The notes: a model not told the origin generated them from the sequence alone. A stretch of DNA of 64,000 bases from Diplonema papillatum (GCA_030068145.1 JAPJBO010000046.1:62001-126000); one strand, 5' to 3'; counted from the stretch's first letter, positions 41,492-54,349 are shown. Numbers and translations are program-made.

Positions 41492-43550
41492 TCCACCGCA
41501 TAAGCGATCAACACCGTGTCCCCCAACTGCACCGTGGCGCAGTCGTCCAAACCGCGGATACACATGGCCGGTCGAACCTGCGCGTCGGCAGACAGGACGT
41601 TGTGGTGTGAGTCTGGTTTATCAGGCGCTGTTCGTAGCTCGTCGCAGCCAGAACCAACCATGCCACGAGAACACGAGCAAATCCGCCTCGGGAGAGAGAC
41701 CACCTACTCCTACAACCGTGTCCGGGGAACTGAGCCGGTCCATTTCCCCTGATAGAGACCGTGAAATGCGGCTCCAGGAAATTCCGCGCCGCTCCAGGGG
41801 ATGGAGCTGCTACACGGTGCACCCAGCCATTTGAAAAACAGCGTAATGACTAGTCATATTGCCACCAGTAAGAATGACTACTGCAGTAGTCATTTTTACT
41901 GGTGATTTTTACTGTTTCTTACTAGTGACCACCGCATTTTGTGAAGGAATCCCTTTACAAGGCGTACTTTTTTCTTTCCGCAAAAGTGGACTCATCACCC
42001 GTAAGAATGACTACTGCAGTAGTAAGAATGACTAGCGCATGCACCCTGTAGACCGTTGTGCACCGTTTTGAACAGCAGCAGGTAATTCGGTGCAGTTCCA
42101 GGGGACAGGGATGGACCGGCTTAGTTTACCCCTAACGGCACCCACGCTGCTTATCACTGCGGCTCGCTAGAACGCATGAGCGTCTTCCTTTTATGGACGG
42201 GTTCTGCAAAGCAAACTCGGACACTGCGGCGGTGGGGACATGAGGGCGGCAAGGACGTAACGGTGGCAGAAGATTTCAAAGGGAGGGGCGGTTTGTGGCA
42301 ACGCGCTCGGGGGTCCAAACATGGGACGGCTGGAAAAATGACAGGCGCTTCGTTTTGTTTGGGCGTGCGTGCCAGTTGTATCGTCTTCTTCTCTCGTCGT
42401 CGTTGGTTTATCCTATCTACGGGCCTGCAGTTCGGCCTTATGGCTGGCCTGTGGAGTGAATGGGGCCCACTTTCTTTCCCGTGTTCGGCTTGAAGTGGTC
42501 TGTAGATGCATTTATCTGAACCACGGAACACGGGAAGCCTAGTATTGAGTTCATTCGAGTACATGAACCACATGGATTAGGATTAGCATGCACTGCGCGG
42601 GTCTAGCAATGGTGTTGAGCTTTGTGCCTGACCTTGAAAGTGCACTTGTGTTCGTTCATGTTGTGTCGAAGAGATTGAATCGAGCCGCAGTGGCCACTGG
42701 ACGCCTGACCAGTAGCACTAGCGTCGGCAATGTGCCTGCCCCCGCTCGTGCCTGACTAAGGGCAACAGACAATCGATCGAACTACGAAGATAGCCTGGCC
42801 CCCCGAGCAGCACTGGCATTCGGGTTCGTTTTCGAGTGCGTGGTGCTCTCTTTCCCGTCCTTCTGTGCCCCTGCTAGTCGAACTAACAGGCATTATTTTC
42901 GCACGACGGCCACGTGAAGTTGCGTTGTGTCGACCGTCTGAAGTACGCGGCGTCACTTTCGCTCCCTTACTTGCTTTAGCTAGTTGCCAACCGTGCGCTG
43001 TGATTCAGCCACGAGAACCACGGGTCAGCAAGCTATTGTGCTCGGCCCCCCTTGCGGGTGTGTGTGTGTGCGGATGCGTTCCATCTTCGACTGCACCATG
43101 ATTCCGCCACGATGGCCAGGGTCGCCAGAGCAAAATGGTGTTCGGGATTGTTGCCTGATTTTTGCAGTGCTGTCACCTTTCCTCCGTTGTTCGATTAACC
43201 TTCTAAGATCTTCGATCATATACGACAAAAAATAACACAAGACAGTGACACGTTGCACACAACAAGACAACGAGTTGTTGAAGAGACGCATGACACGTCA
43301 AAAGGAGAAGGGGGGGAGAGGGGAGGGAAAATGAGTAGTTTTGTTGGAACAAGGAGAAAGACGGTCAAAGCAAAACAAAGAAGGGCACATGCAGATACAA
43401 CAAGAAAAGCAGGATATGAGGAGGGTCCGCGAACGGCCTGGACACACGCAGAGAGAGAGAGAGAGAAGGAAACGTGGACATCGAAGTAGCTCTGCCCCGC
43501 CAAATTGGTCCAGTAGCGCGAAGGAAATCGTGGGAGTATTTCGTTAAGGG
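41492..43550. other. Repeat mosaic without a recognisable gene
   Basis: A family D block with an inverted relative at 36340-36560 occupies 41570-41800. A palindromic cluster (GAATGACTACTGCAGTAGTC and relatives) is at 41838-42040. A family E copy (about 42075-42125) and a family C fragment (about 42545-42595) follow. (GA)n is present near 43450. Confidence 0.5.
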
Positions 43551-44040
43551 CGGGGGGGGGGGCGAGAACGTGCTAGGATGGGTACGTGCTCTACACCGCG
43601 CTGGTCCCGTCTGCGCCGTGGTACGTGTCTGCAGACAGGACAGCGGTGTGAGTCTGGTTTGTCAGGCGGCTGTTCGTGCGAGGGGGGGAGGCGAGAACGT
43701 GCTTGGAGTGGTACGGGTTCGACACCGTATCCTATTAGCACCGTTTCGGCCATTTAAGCCACGGACACAAACAGGCGGGCCATCAGCGCGGAACCAGTCT
43801 CGGCTGCTCGTAGCTCGTCAACAGCCAAGACCGCCCATGCGACGTTAACGGGGGCAGCGGAGGGGGGAAGGTTTGCAAGAACATGCTTGGATGGTTATGT
43901 ACTCACCACGTTTCTTTAAGCCACAGACACATAAGGCGGGCCATCATCAGTGCGGAGCCTGTGTGTCTGCAGACAGGACAGCGGTGCGAACCTGATTCGT
44001 TAGGTGGGTTGCCCTGAAGGCAAAAAAAGACGTAGGCAGC
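43551..44040. repeat. Cluster of family D repeats
   Basis: At least three partial copies of a repeat of about 190 bp carry CAAGAACGTGCTTGG, CTTTAAGCCACGGACACA, GTCTGCAGACAGGACAGCGG and GTCTGGTTTGTCAGGCGGC. Further copies are at about 41570, 44680, 50215 and 56540. Confidence 0.75.
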
Positions 44041-45829
44041 GAGTTTTGGTGCACGCGCAAACGAAACGAAGTGCTTATATTCTCACTGATTGAAGTTCAG
44101 CGATCGGGCACGTTTGTGGGGCCTTCTCCCCGAGACTCGCAGCATGTACAAACTCTTGCCCAGAATGCAGGCCAATCGAAGCTGGACAAGAAGGTTGCAT
44201 CCCTGCCGGCACCCGCGCATCACCTTAATCATTTCCACCACCATCGACCAGTTGGAAGCTCTAGAGCTCCAGGAGGACGGAAGGATCACTACCTCTCCTG
44301 ATGGTAATATGATGGTCAACCACGCATGAAATGAAAATCAAAGACTGGCAAATGAAAGAGACTGGTATTCATAAGGCAAGAACGCTAATCACTAGAGTGA
44401 GTCAATCACATTCTGAATCGGAGCAGCACTCCGCTCTAGTGACATAGCTAACTAATCTGGCATGACCTCGCCTCGATAATCTCAAATGGCGGTGTTAACA
44501 TTCCACGGAAAGAATCGTTCGCGATTCAAGAAGAGGGATGCCGATTAGAATGAGTATGAATGACATACCACGTGCTCGAAAGACATGGAGGGAATGCAAA
44601 ATGAATCGGTCATGTGCCAATGAAAAACGTTGTTTCGAGGAGAACGCGACAGAACTGGCGCAAGACCCAACAGGGGGGGGATTGCAAGAACAGCGCGGAA
44701 CCTGAGTGTCTGCAGACAGGACAGCGGTATGAGGCAGGTTTGTCAGGCGGCTGTTCGTAGCCCAACAGGGGGGGGGGCAAAGAGCCAGACCAGAAATGGC
44801 CCGAAACTGGGGCAAGTACGAAAAGGGGGCAAGAGGCCAGACCAAAATGCCCGAAGCCAGAAACTGGGCAAGAACCAACGGGAGGCAAGAGGCCAGACCA
44901 AGAGCCCCGGAAGACAGGAGCTGGGGCAACGAGCGGGGACCTAAATACTACTTCGGCTTGCTCCGAGATTTTAGAGTGAAGGTTCGGCTGAAAATCGGGA
45001 TTTGCGCCATATAAAAAGGATTTTGAGGTTCAAAGAACGAGGTATTTTAGAGTCTCGGCTCAGCAAATTATTTGCATTCTACCTCAAACAGTTGAGTGAG
45101 ATCACTCTAATGGAACCGGATGCACCGGCCCCCCGGAATGGGCATGCATGACACAGCCGTACGGTTGAGACGAGAGGCGGTTCACTAACAGCTGTAGGAT
45201 GTGGGACACTGTGGCTGCCTTGCGATTCATCGAGGGAATTCCAAGGCATTACGAACGAACTTCAGGTTCCTTTGGGCTGGCTGGCGGGGAAAATCTTTTT
45301 CATCCCACCCTCCCTGCTGTCTTGTATTCGAGGCCGTGCGGCCCGTTATCACATGCTTTGTTTCCGCCGCTTTAGTGGCGAGGTCCGGGAGATTTGGGGT
45401 TCCCACCCTCCGTCCCCCCGTGACCTCCTGGGATAGGCTATTCTCTCACACATGGTGGCTATCTCGGCATCGTACGCCAGACCCTTGTTTTTCCCCCTTT
45501 TCTGTATTCCAGTGAAACTTGCAGTAACAGCATTCTCCTAATGCAGGAGTGAGTAGCCGACGGAGAAATCAGTCTAAGTACGACCGCTGGTGTTTCAGCG
45601 GGGGGAAACCCTGAAAAGAAATGATCTCTCAGGAATGCGCCCCCTTGTTCTCGTCCCCTCCAAGGGTTAAACCCCTGGATCCAGGAAATCCCCCCTGGCT
45701 AGAAAAAAAAAAAGCGAAAAAAATGTGCATCCATCAGACGGTAAAGTCACTTGTAACAAGTGACCACGTGTTGCCGCTACAACTGGTCGGTCGTGCACCC
45801 ACTTCCAATTTGGTTTTACTGTTTTTGGT
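44041..45829. other. Stretch without a recognisable gene
   Basis: It includes a family D copy (about 44680-44765), a diverged family B motif (about 44970-45000), an inverted relative (about 44500-44625) of 40430-40560, and several A/G-rich GGCAAGAGGCCAGACCA near-repeats at about 44775-44910. Confidence 0.5.
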
Positions 45830-46085
45830 ATAAGCACCTGCTTTGTAGGAAATACTTGAGGAGACTGCCAGTTGCAAAATCTCAAATAGTGTGGTACGTA
45901 TCAGCATGCCGATTATTCCAATCTCAAAGGAAAAAGGGTAAACATGCTGTAGCCCACACGAAACACAGGTAAAGCTGGGTTAGTGGCGGGCGTAAGCGTT
46001 CAACAAAGATCCACTTTTCGTAGTTGTGTTGTTTTTTCCCTCTCTAGCCTCCGTCGAAATAAGCTCAGAGGCAGTCCCTCGAGGA
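45830..46085 (-). repeat. Dispersed repeat, family A
   Basis: Read on the minus strand it includes the TACAACTACGAAAAGTGG lead and the standard core through AGCACATTT-type sequence to GCAGGTGCTTATACC. Confidence 0.8.
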
Positions 46086-46985
46086 TTTTTGGTTTAAGAA
46101 GTCGGTGTATTATAGTCTCCTGTAGACGTGTGTGAGGCAGGGGGCCCTTTGAAAAGTTAGCAAGGTTGCAGTGTTCTTCTTCAAGAGCCCAACAGTTGCC
46201 CTTTTCTTCAGGCGCGGTATGCACGACTTCGCGGTACTGGACTGGAACAAAAGAATTCCAAAATGAAAAACGTTGTCTACGTTTGTGGTGAGGCTGAAGC
46301 CCTAATGCGGGCCAAGCTAGCGGATTGTACGCCTTGGTGCCAGCGGCCCATCTGCCCAAGCCTGTTTAAGATGTCGGGGAAATTTTCTTCTTTTTTAGAG
46401 TGAAGGTTCTGGCGGGATACCCTTGTGCAGTGGGCCAAAAGAGACGTTGGCGTGTTTTTGGTGGTTGATCAGAATTCTCAACACAAGCTTGGACGTCGGC
46501 TGATCCAAGCAAAAGAACTAGTGCCTGCGGTTCTTGACAGGCCGGGTCAGGCCCGAAAGTTTTGGGACCAACAACAGAGTCACTGTTTCTTTATCTTGAT
46601 GCTCCCTCCATATTTGCTATCAAGTTCAAGTGGGGCAAAATCCGCAACAGCTGTCCCAATGACTACCAAATGCTCGTGATACGGTCTATGCCACGAAGAC
46701 AGCTCTGTGAACATTTTTGATATCATCACCACCACCACCGGAAAATGCTCAGAGGCGTCGTTGTCATGGCCGTATCCGAACCCAGCTCAGCACAGAATTG
46801 TCCCTAAAATGGAGGGAGAGTTCGGACTCGTGTGCCAGGGGCAGTTGGCCTGTGGCCGTTTGCAGGGGGGAGATGTGTATCTGGCCCTGCTCATATTCGA
46901 GCAGGCCGCCAGGTCGTACTCAAGCAGACCGCCAGGTGCGAACTGCTAAGGAGCCACGTAGCTAGAAGGCTAGCATACTGCGGCA
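46086..46985. other. Stretch without a recognisable gene
   Basis: It contains a weak family B motif near 46395. No coding motif was recognised. Confidence 0.35.
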
Positions 46986-46993
46986 CGCATCAG

Positions 46994-47346
46994 CAGGGCT
47001 TACGCTCCACGTGTGGAACGTGTGGATTTCCACACGCTAGTTTTTTTTGGACTTTTTTTTTCCACGTGTGCTTCCACGTGTGGATCCACATGTACCACGT
47101 GTGGATTATGATTAATTTTTTCCAAATGTGCTTGCCACAGGTTGGTCCACATGCAGGGGAGTCTAGGCCCACAAGTCGCCAAGGCCGCACGCCGCACAGC
47201 CAGGTGTCGCCAAGTCCAGTAGTGAGGCTTTTTTTTTTTTTGCCCGCCGCACATAAGGGGAAAGGTTTTTGCTCCCTCGAACTTCAAGCGCCCACATGTG
47301 GACCACAGGTATTTTCTCTGAGGCCAAAAACGGAGCGTAAGCCCTG
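46994..47346. mobile_element. hAT-like MITE, 353 bp
   Basis: Perfect 15-bp inverted ends (CAGGGCTTACGCTCC and its complement) are flanked by an exact 8-bp target duplication CGCATCAG at 46986-46993 and 47347-47354. CAGGG-type ends with 8-bp duplications are typical of hAT elements. The interior is rich in CACGTGTGG inverted motifs and has no open frame of note. Perfect ends and duplication suggest a recent insertion. Confidence 0.85.
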
Positions 47347-47354
47347 CGCATCAG

Positions 47355-48662
47355 CTCAATCTTTTTTTTCCCCGACGACAGCAAGTGTCAGACTAGCCGA
47401 TCTTCTCTTTTTTTCCCCAGAATGCGTATGAGCAGTTGTACGCCGGTTGATCCCCGTAAAAGACCGGGAATGCCGAAAAAAGCCAGCGGCAGCTCCAAGA
47501 TGAACCAATCTTGCCGCCGATGGTACAGTTGTACCGAAGGGAACATTTCCTGAGCAAAGGTTGCGCCTGAAAACCTGAACGAAGCCCACGCAAAAGTACA
47601 TGGCCCCTTCTTGTTATGATAACAAGTTATTTCACATGTTCTGTGGATAGCAGGTAACGTGTGTGATCGCTTGTCTTTTTACTGAACAAACACCCCTGCA
47701 AGCAAACGGCGGCCCTCCTTGCCGGCTCCCATAAGCTTCGAAAGCAATGTAGTCCGTGGAGAGTGACCACTCTCTCCAAATAGATCGCGCCGTTTATTCA
47801 CAAAACAGGAGAGGAGACTGCCCTACTTTCGTTATATTCGTTGCCCACCGGCCATGAAGAGCAACACAAAATTACCAGGAACCGTCGTTTCACAAGAATG
47901 TAGTGACTCGAGCAGGATCAATCTTTTTTTGTTTTCGAACACTTTTTCCAACGGTTCGAACCATTCTCGCCGCTGGTTCCTTCCAAAAAGGTGCTGAGCA
48001 TTCGTTGATCGATGTCGAGTCGAGTTTGCGTGCGGCGTCGCTTACGCGGGCTGAGTGATCGTTGTGTGACGGACGTGTGTCGGTTGCGCCAGCCGAGGCC
48101 AAGGTCGATCAGTCGTCTACTAGGCAACAAAAGTTGGCGGGAGGAAGTGCGGACAAGGGTGCAACAACGTCTTGCGCACTGTGTGTACACTTCTTCACCG
48201 TTCATAGAGGCACAGGGACTAGATGCGAGGGGTCTACCCCAGCCTTCTGAACACCAGCATACGCTGACGCCCACTCTGCAACCTGATCTCAGGCACCAAC
48301 CCACGAGCTTATAACTGCAGCAGCACTAACGTCTACCAGTTGTACTGGTGTGCGCTTGTCATACGCGAAGCAAAATACGAGCATGCGACAAATACTCCAA
48401 CTTCAACGACTCTTGTACTTGATATGTGCTGTACTTGCCACACAAACAAGCACTTTGCTTGAGTTGTAGTGTATGAGGAGACGCAGTACTTTGCCAGTCA
48501 CTAAATGCCATCGAATGAAGGCAGTGTATTCGCCGTCTGTGTAGCGTGAGGACGTATCACCATCGAGGTGAAAAGCGGTTGCCACACACCCGTACGCACA
48601 AGTTCACCTCCCGTTGGTACCCAGGCTAGGCAGCACAGGGGGGGGTGTACTGAGCGATGGCT
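47355..48662. other. Stretch without a recognisable gene
   Basis: No motif was recognised. Part of it should be the 3' flank of the C2/PDZ gene that ends at 48663. Confidence 0.4.
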
Positions 48663-51600
48663 CTAAGCTTGGGGGAACCCTCCGGTGTCGCCGTCGCACG
48701 AAACGAGGTTGAGGGCGAGTTCCAGTTCCCCGCCGACCGGGCCCCTTCCTTCTTCTTGGCCTGTGATCGGCCAACGCGCGATGATAGGCCCGGCGCATAG
48801 CTCCTCGAGAAGCTCCGGGAGGATCAAGTCAACCTTGCCGAGGTATTCCTTCGTGAGCGTCTTCTTTCCGAAGATCGAAACGCGGACGGCATCGCCCTTC
48901 GGCACGTCGAACTTGAAAAGCTCATCCCACCTGTGTCCATTTTGTTAATGCTTCGAACGATGCACCGTGTAGCGTCCATTTCGTTGTTGCCAGTTTGGAC
49001 AACAAATCTGTACAGAACGGAGTTGCTTACGCACGCGTCACCAGTGTTCCGCGAAACGTGCGCAAGATAGACTCTCTGCTGAGTATGCTGAGTAAAACTG
49101 AACCAAAAAAAGGCCCTCGGTGGTTCCATTCGCCTGTAGGGACTTCGACTGAACCGGGCAAATCTCGTCTTCAGCCTGGCGTTGGTTGAGTATTGTGAGT
49201 CGCTGGTTGTAAAAAAAGACAACCAGGCTCTGCCGAAGATCTGGGTTCCTCGGGTTCGGTACCAGATGCAGATTTTACTCAGCCACCAGAACTTTGCTTC
49301 ACCAGAACTTTGCTCACCCGAACTTAGCTTCGCCCGAACTTTGCTTCGCCCGAACTTTGTTTCGCCCGAACTTAGCTTCACCCGAACTTTGCTTCACCAG
49401 AACTTAGCATTGCCCGAACTTAGCTTCGCCCGAACTTTGCTGTTCCCCGAACTTTAACTGCTGCCTCCAGTCTCGCCACGCGCCGGCCTTAGCCGAGCGC
49501 ACGTACTACTCAGCATACACAGCAGAGTACTCGCCGAACTTATTCATCGCTTATGTCTTGTAACACAAGGAAGCTGTTCAGTACTTGCCATCCCTGCCGT
49601 CTGAGATGAAGAGTTGACCGTGACAATAAAGGGGGGAAAATCTTAGTTCAATGCTTAGGCGGACCACTGCCTCTCATGCATGGTTGATGCTAGCACCAAG
49701 TCTTCTTCGAGGAAGATGCTGTCTCCTTCGGATGGGGATTTGCAGTCCTGTTCCGGTGCGAGCACAACTTGGTTTCATTGTGTTTTCCTTCCTTCATTCG
49801 ATTTTTCTTTTGAAAAAAGGGGGTTTGGATGGGGGGAGGAAGCATACACAGCGTTGGTCAGTCTGCCGTCTGCCGCCTTGCATTGCGCCACGGTGGTGAC
49901 GACTTTTTGCGGAGTTTTATGCCCCGACATCACGGCCCCGTTCTGGACCTCGCGGAGCTTCACTTCGCAGAACGGCTTATTCGAACCCTTGTCGAGCAAG
50001 TCCAACGCCTGCAGCACTTTCATCTCAATGCGCACGACCTCGCACTTCTTCACCATGTCCATCCACTGCGAAATCTCTTCCTTCTGGTTGTTATACTGCG
50101 GGTGAAGTGAACGTGGTTTGAGCGGGCCCCAAATGTTTTCAGCCGAAAAGAATGGTTGACACAAAGGGAAAAGAGTATAAATCCTCCGAGTTGAGGGCAG
50201 CACGCCGTCAACTCCGTTCGGTCCCTCTTTATAAGCCACGGACACAGGCGCTGAGCCTGGGTGTCTGTAGACAGGACGGCGATGTGAATCTCGTCGGTGG
50301 CTGTTCGTAGCTTGCAACAGCCTTGTCTTGGTGGTGGGTGGGTTTGGGGTTCGCTGACATACCTGCCTCAGGATTTCCTTATCTTCTTCGCTCACCGACG
50401 AAGGAGGCTGCACCACCTGTAGGATTTGGGTTGCGTTGCGACGGAATGACAGAGAGAGAGAGAGAGAGACGAGTTGGAGTGCAGGGACCATCTCTCCGGG
50501 GAGTTTCCGGTCGCCTCACTTCTCTTCGTACTGCTACGGCGGGCGGAAGTCGCTCCGGAGGCGCGCTGCAGGTCGCGGCTCTGCTGTTTAGGGTAACGGA
50601 GGGCCCAGATGCACGGGACCCCCTTCCTAGTGAACTTGTCACAAAAGCATACCAGCTCGAACTCCATTTTCCCAGACGCGCGAAGAGCTTTGACGGATTC
50701 GATGAGGGATTCCTGCGAGTCGACCACCTTGCCATCAATTCTCAGGAGAACAGAGGCGGATTTGACGTTCGCGCGAGCGCACGCCCCTGTCGAGTTGAGC
50801 CGTTGTTGGGATGCGATGCACATTATGCAGGGATAGGAAAACGCGTTAAATTCCTTGGAGATAGAGCTGGTCTTCGGGGGTATGACACGTTCGGGTTTTG
50901 CCCTCTTAATCGTGCGGTGGGTTGTCCACGCAGAACTCCTGCGTGGCTGGGGTGTTTACTCGCGTCGACATACCTGACACGTCGATGATTCGCACGCGCC
51001 CGGCTCCTGCGAGGCAATCGAGACCAAGCGGCTCGGTGACGTCTTGCAGGGAGACTATGATCACTTCTTCAACCGGCTCCTCGGATTCTTCCTCTTCTTC
51101 CAGCTTCTCTCTGCGGTTTCGTTCCTCTTCTTCCCGCTCCGCTGCCTCCTGCTCCTCACGGTCCCGTTTGCGTGCTTCAATCTGAGGAATATTTATGGTC
51201 GTAACCGAGAACAATTTGAACGAGCTGCTATAAAGAGCCCTACTGCAAATGGAGGAGAGCTGCTAACGAAGGTTCCCGGACTTGCAAATTTCGTGCAAGC
51301 GAGGGAGGTGTAGCCTAAGAGCCCCCTACTGCAAAATGGTAAAAGTGCTCGCAGTCACGTGCTAGCCATGGGTTGTCTGCCCACACACACGCACACGTAA
51401 GCGTGCAGAGGGTCGCAACCGAAGAAGGCCCCAGGGACGCGGTGAAGTGCATCACGCCCCGGCGAGATATGCACGCTACACAGGAAGCCCCGGTGCAAGG
51501 AAAGTGCGAAGAAGCGCTTATCAGCAGAGACGTGTTGCTGGTGTCAACAACACCACCATGAAGGAGACGGCCTAAGGCCGCGGATGCAATACTGCTCGGT

Positions 51601-52516
51601 CCACAGCTGGGGCGCTGCGGCGAGTGCGAAGCTGACAACGAAGGGATCGCGAGGTGCTGTTGAAGGCACCATCCCCAGTTGAACACGGACCCCTGCTCGC
51701 AACCCGCGGGAGCATCGGCGGTTGCTTGAAACTGAAGGAGTCGTGGACGCCTCTCGCACAGGAAGGCACCACGTGAAAACAGGTCTACAACACACACACG
51801 TACACTCACACAGATGCAGCAGCAGCGAAAGGAGGCGGCAACTGTGCCTTCGCCGCCGTGAAATGCTGGGCACACACCTGCTCCGCTTCGCGACGATCGG
51901 CGTCGGCCTTCTCGACGGCCGCCTTCTCCTCGGCGACCTTTTTAAGCCGCTCGGCCTCCGCCGCCTGCTCCTCGAGTCGCTTGAGCTCCGCTTGTGCTTC
52001 ACGCATGACGTCGTCGGCCTCGTTCTGTTCAGACGCGGCAGCCCGCTCCGCGGCTTGCTGTTTCGCCCGTGCAGCCTCACCTGCCTTCGCCTCGGCGTCC
52101 TTTCGTGCAGCCTCGGCGGCTTCGGTTGCGACTCTCTCGCGCTCCCTCGCTTCCTTCTGTTCCTGGTCGACTATCTTTTGCTTCGCCCTCTCTTCTTCTC
52201 TGCGGGTGGCCGCTTCAGCTCTCCGCACCTTCGCGTCCTCTTCGTCTTGCAGCTTCTTTACCTTCTGCTCGTTCAAGTGTTTTATCATAGCGTCGAGGTC
52301 CATGCCTTCTCCGCTGAACTCCCCGTCCCCGGAGATCTTCGAAATCTTCAGCTTGACCACCCGCTGCAGCGACTCGATGAAGTCGCCGCCGTCGCCCATC
52401 ATCGACCAGATCCGCGCCACTTCCTTCACGGTCAAGCCGCGGATCATCCCCTCGATCTCGCCTTCCGGCTCCTTCCCGACCTTCTGCACATACAGCCTGT
52501 AGATCTCATCCTGCAT
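48663..52516 (-). CDS. Coiled-coil, PDZ and C2 domain protein, six exons, complete
   Basis: Exons are 51878-52516, 50974-51181, 50653-50786, 50363-50416, 49848-50095 and 48663-48930. Every junction is GT-AG and the phases match, giving 516 residues from ATG (52516) to TAG (48663). Residues 1-80 are a helical N-terminus (YVQKVGKEPEGEIEGMIRGL). Residues 85-260 form a long charged coiled coil. Residues about 262-331 form a PDZ-like fold (EVIIVSLQDVTEPLGLDC, with the usual GLGF loop as PLGL, then RVRIIDVSG and SASVLLRIDGKVVDSQESLI). Residues about 362-500 form a C2-like fold (VVRIEMKVLQALDLLDKGSN, then WDELFKFDVPKGDAVRVSIF and LGKVDLILPELLEE). C2 folds bind membranes or proteins; I do not see the full set of Ca-binding Asp residues. 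The protein may tether membrane and cytoskeletal partners, an inference from domains only. Confidence 0.8.
48931..49847 (-). other. Intron 5 of the C2/PDZ gene, with repeats
   Basis: The donor GTATGC lies after 49848 and the CACAG acceptor before 48930, in phase 2. It contains a family G copy (about 49635-49730) and the 16-bp tandem repeat at 49285-49455. Confidence 0.75.
49285..49455. repeat. About 16-bp tandem repeat
   Basis: The unit is close to GAACTTTGCTTCGCCC with small changes, about ten copies, inside an intron. Confidence 0.9.
50452..50583 (+). repeat. Dispersed repeat, family L, filling over half of intron 3
   Basis: The 236-bp intron between exons 3 and 4 of the C2/PDZ gene is 56 percent this element. 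On the coding strand the element ends in the (CT)n tract that lies just before the CCTACAG acceptor, so the element appears to supply the pyrimidine tract. Copies are at 33757-33895 and, in part, 61604-61640, again inside an intron. Confidence 0.8.
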
Positions 52517-54349
52517 CGTAGCCCGCTAAGCTCGGCCGACGGCCCAGCAAAGCTGTGTCCTCAAAAGTCGAATGTGAAGAGTCCTCGAGACTCCTTCTCT
52601 CCTCCGGCCCCCACACACACACACACAACACACGCACACACGCCGCTTTCGACAACTTGTTGTCTTCCTTTTTTTTTTTGTGTGGTCGTTAGTGAATGGG
52701 AGGGGGTCGAATATAACAGTTATTTGACACGCGCCTGGCTCTGAGAATCGTCGTTATTTTTCTGACGCTGCTACTGTTCGACACGTCATGCCTCCCCGGA
52801 CATTCTTTTTTAGTATTCGACAGAATCGAAAAGTAACACAGGTGATAGTATGCGATCCTTTGAAACGGTTTGTTTTCGAGGCTGACGAGGCAGTGTGCAG
52901 GGCAGACAGACCGTGGCGCTCTTGAATTTGCAAAGCTCTCGATGTACGGATCAAGGGCGAGAGCCAGCAGTGATACGGATGACTGCAGGATCAACAAATC
53001 AAGTTACTATTGCTTTCCAACCGCCCGAAGGGCCACCTTCCGCGTTGCCCGCCACCGACTGCACGAACGGTCTGCGGCGCTCCATTTACGGTAGGAGGCG
53101 AGGGTCCTTGAAGCAAACTTTATCTTGTACGGTGTCAAGGACCTTTCTCTGGAGGGGCTCACGCAATCAAAGTTGGCGTGCACCAGTGCAGCAGGAAAGG
53201 AAGCGAGGGAGTGAAGCCGACGGATTGCCGGGCAGGAGGTCGAAAAGGTGGCGTGGCTGAATGCTTGCCGGTGTGGGACATGGAGGTACCGAGAAGGTTT
53301 CGTCGCGCAGGATGGACGAAGCGACAAAGATTGCGAAGAGGGCGGGCAAGTTATCGCTACCGCAGTATCGTAGGAGAAGTGAGAGGGGTTTATGCAATCG
53401 GCGGTGATCCGAAGACGGGTTACGGAAGCGACAAAGATTGCGAAGAGGGCGGGCAAGCTATCGCTACCGCAGTATCGTAGGAGAAGTGAGAGGGGTTTAT
53501 GCAATCGGCGGTGATCCCGAAGACGGTTTACGGAATAGAGGACATATTCCAGAGTGGAAGCGACATAGTCAGTTGACAGCTGCGATAGAAAGGAGGCTTG
53601 CAGCGGCACGGGTAGACTTGAACGGGTCACTTGGTAAATCCACCTGTGGCCATGCACTGCCCAACGTGTCACTGAAGGTACTCGGAGAGTTGTAGTGCAT
53701 ATTTACGCGATCGGTGGCCTGCGTCGGTGGCCGAAGTACCTCGGCCGCTTCACCAGTTGAACGTGATAGAGGAAGACAGCTGGGCCGTAGCGAGCAGACA
53801 AATGAGGCGGACGCGACCCAGCGATCCGGGCCAAAAGCCTGGGACAGTGGGATGGGCATTTATTTTTTTTTCCGGAAGATAGGCACGCACTCAAACTTGC
53901 CGCACACGCACCCTCACCAGTGGACTAGCTTCGCAATTCGCAAGGGGGTTACCGGGACTCCGCCTGGACTTTCCTCGTAGTATGCAGACACGGCCATTCT
54001 AACAGCAAAACGGGGTAGACCGAGAGGAGGTCCTGTACCTAGTCCCTGGCCACTGGTTGTTCGATCGGACAGTCGTGATGCAACCACTGAAAGAACGTGA
54101 GTTACTCAGGATCGGGTATGTCGGATCACGACTACCTTCGGCGAGCAGCAACTTTCAAGTTCACGTCCGGCACTTTCCATGCGCACATAACACGCAAGCG
54201 AAAGGAAAACGTTGCCCGATTGGAAGCAATTTAGATACAGCGTGCCGGCTTCAGGCATTCGGCACTCGGAATGCCAATGCCTGCCGACGGGCAACGAACG
54301 ACAACATGGGGAAATACTCGCGGGCCGCCCGGTGCTTAGGCATAACTGA
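52517..54349. other. Stretch without a recognisable gene
   Basis: It contains a (CA)n-rich run (about 52610-52645) upstream of the C2/PDZ gene and a duplicated block of about 107 bp (GCGACAAAGATTGCGAAGAG at about 53321 and 53428). No coding motif. Confidence 0.45.

Noticed and set aside
44083-44319. Reverse-transcriptase-like RGCRQGC motif
   Set aside because: Only a short match with no neighbouring RT motifs; chance is more likely.
51806-52744. Plus-strand frames opposite the coiled-coil exon of the C2/PDZ gene
   Set aside because: They are antisense shadows; the minus-strand gene has consistent splice phases and domains.
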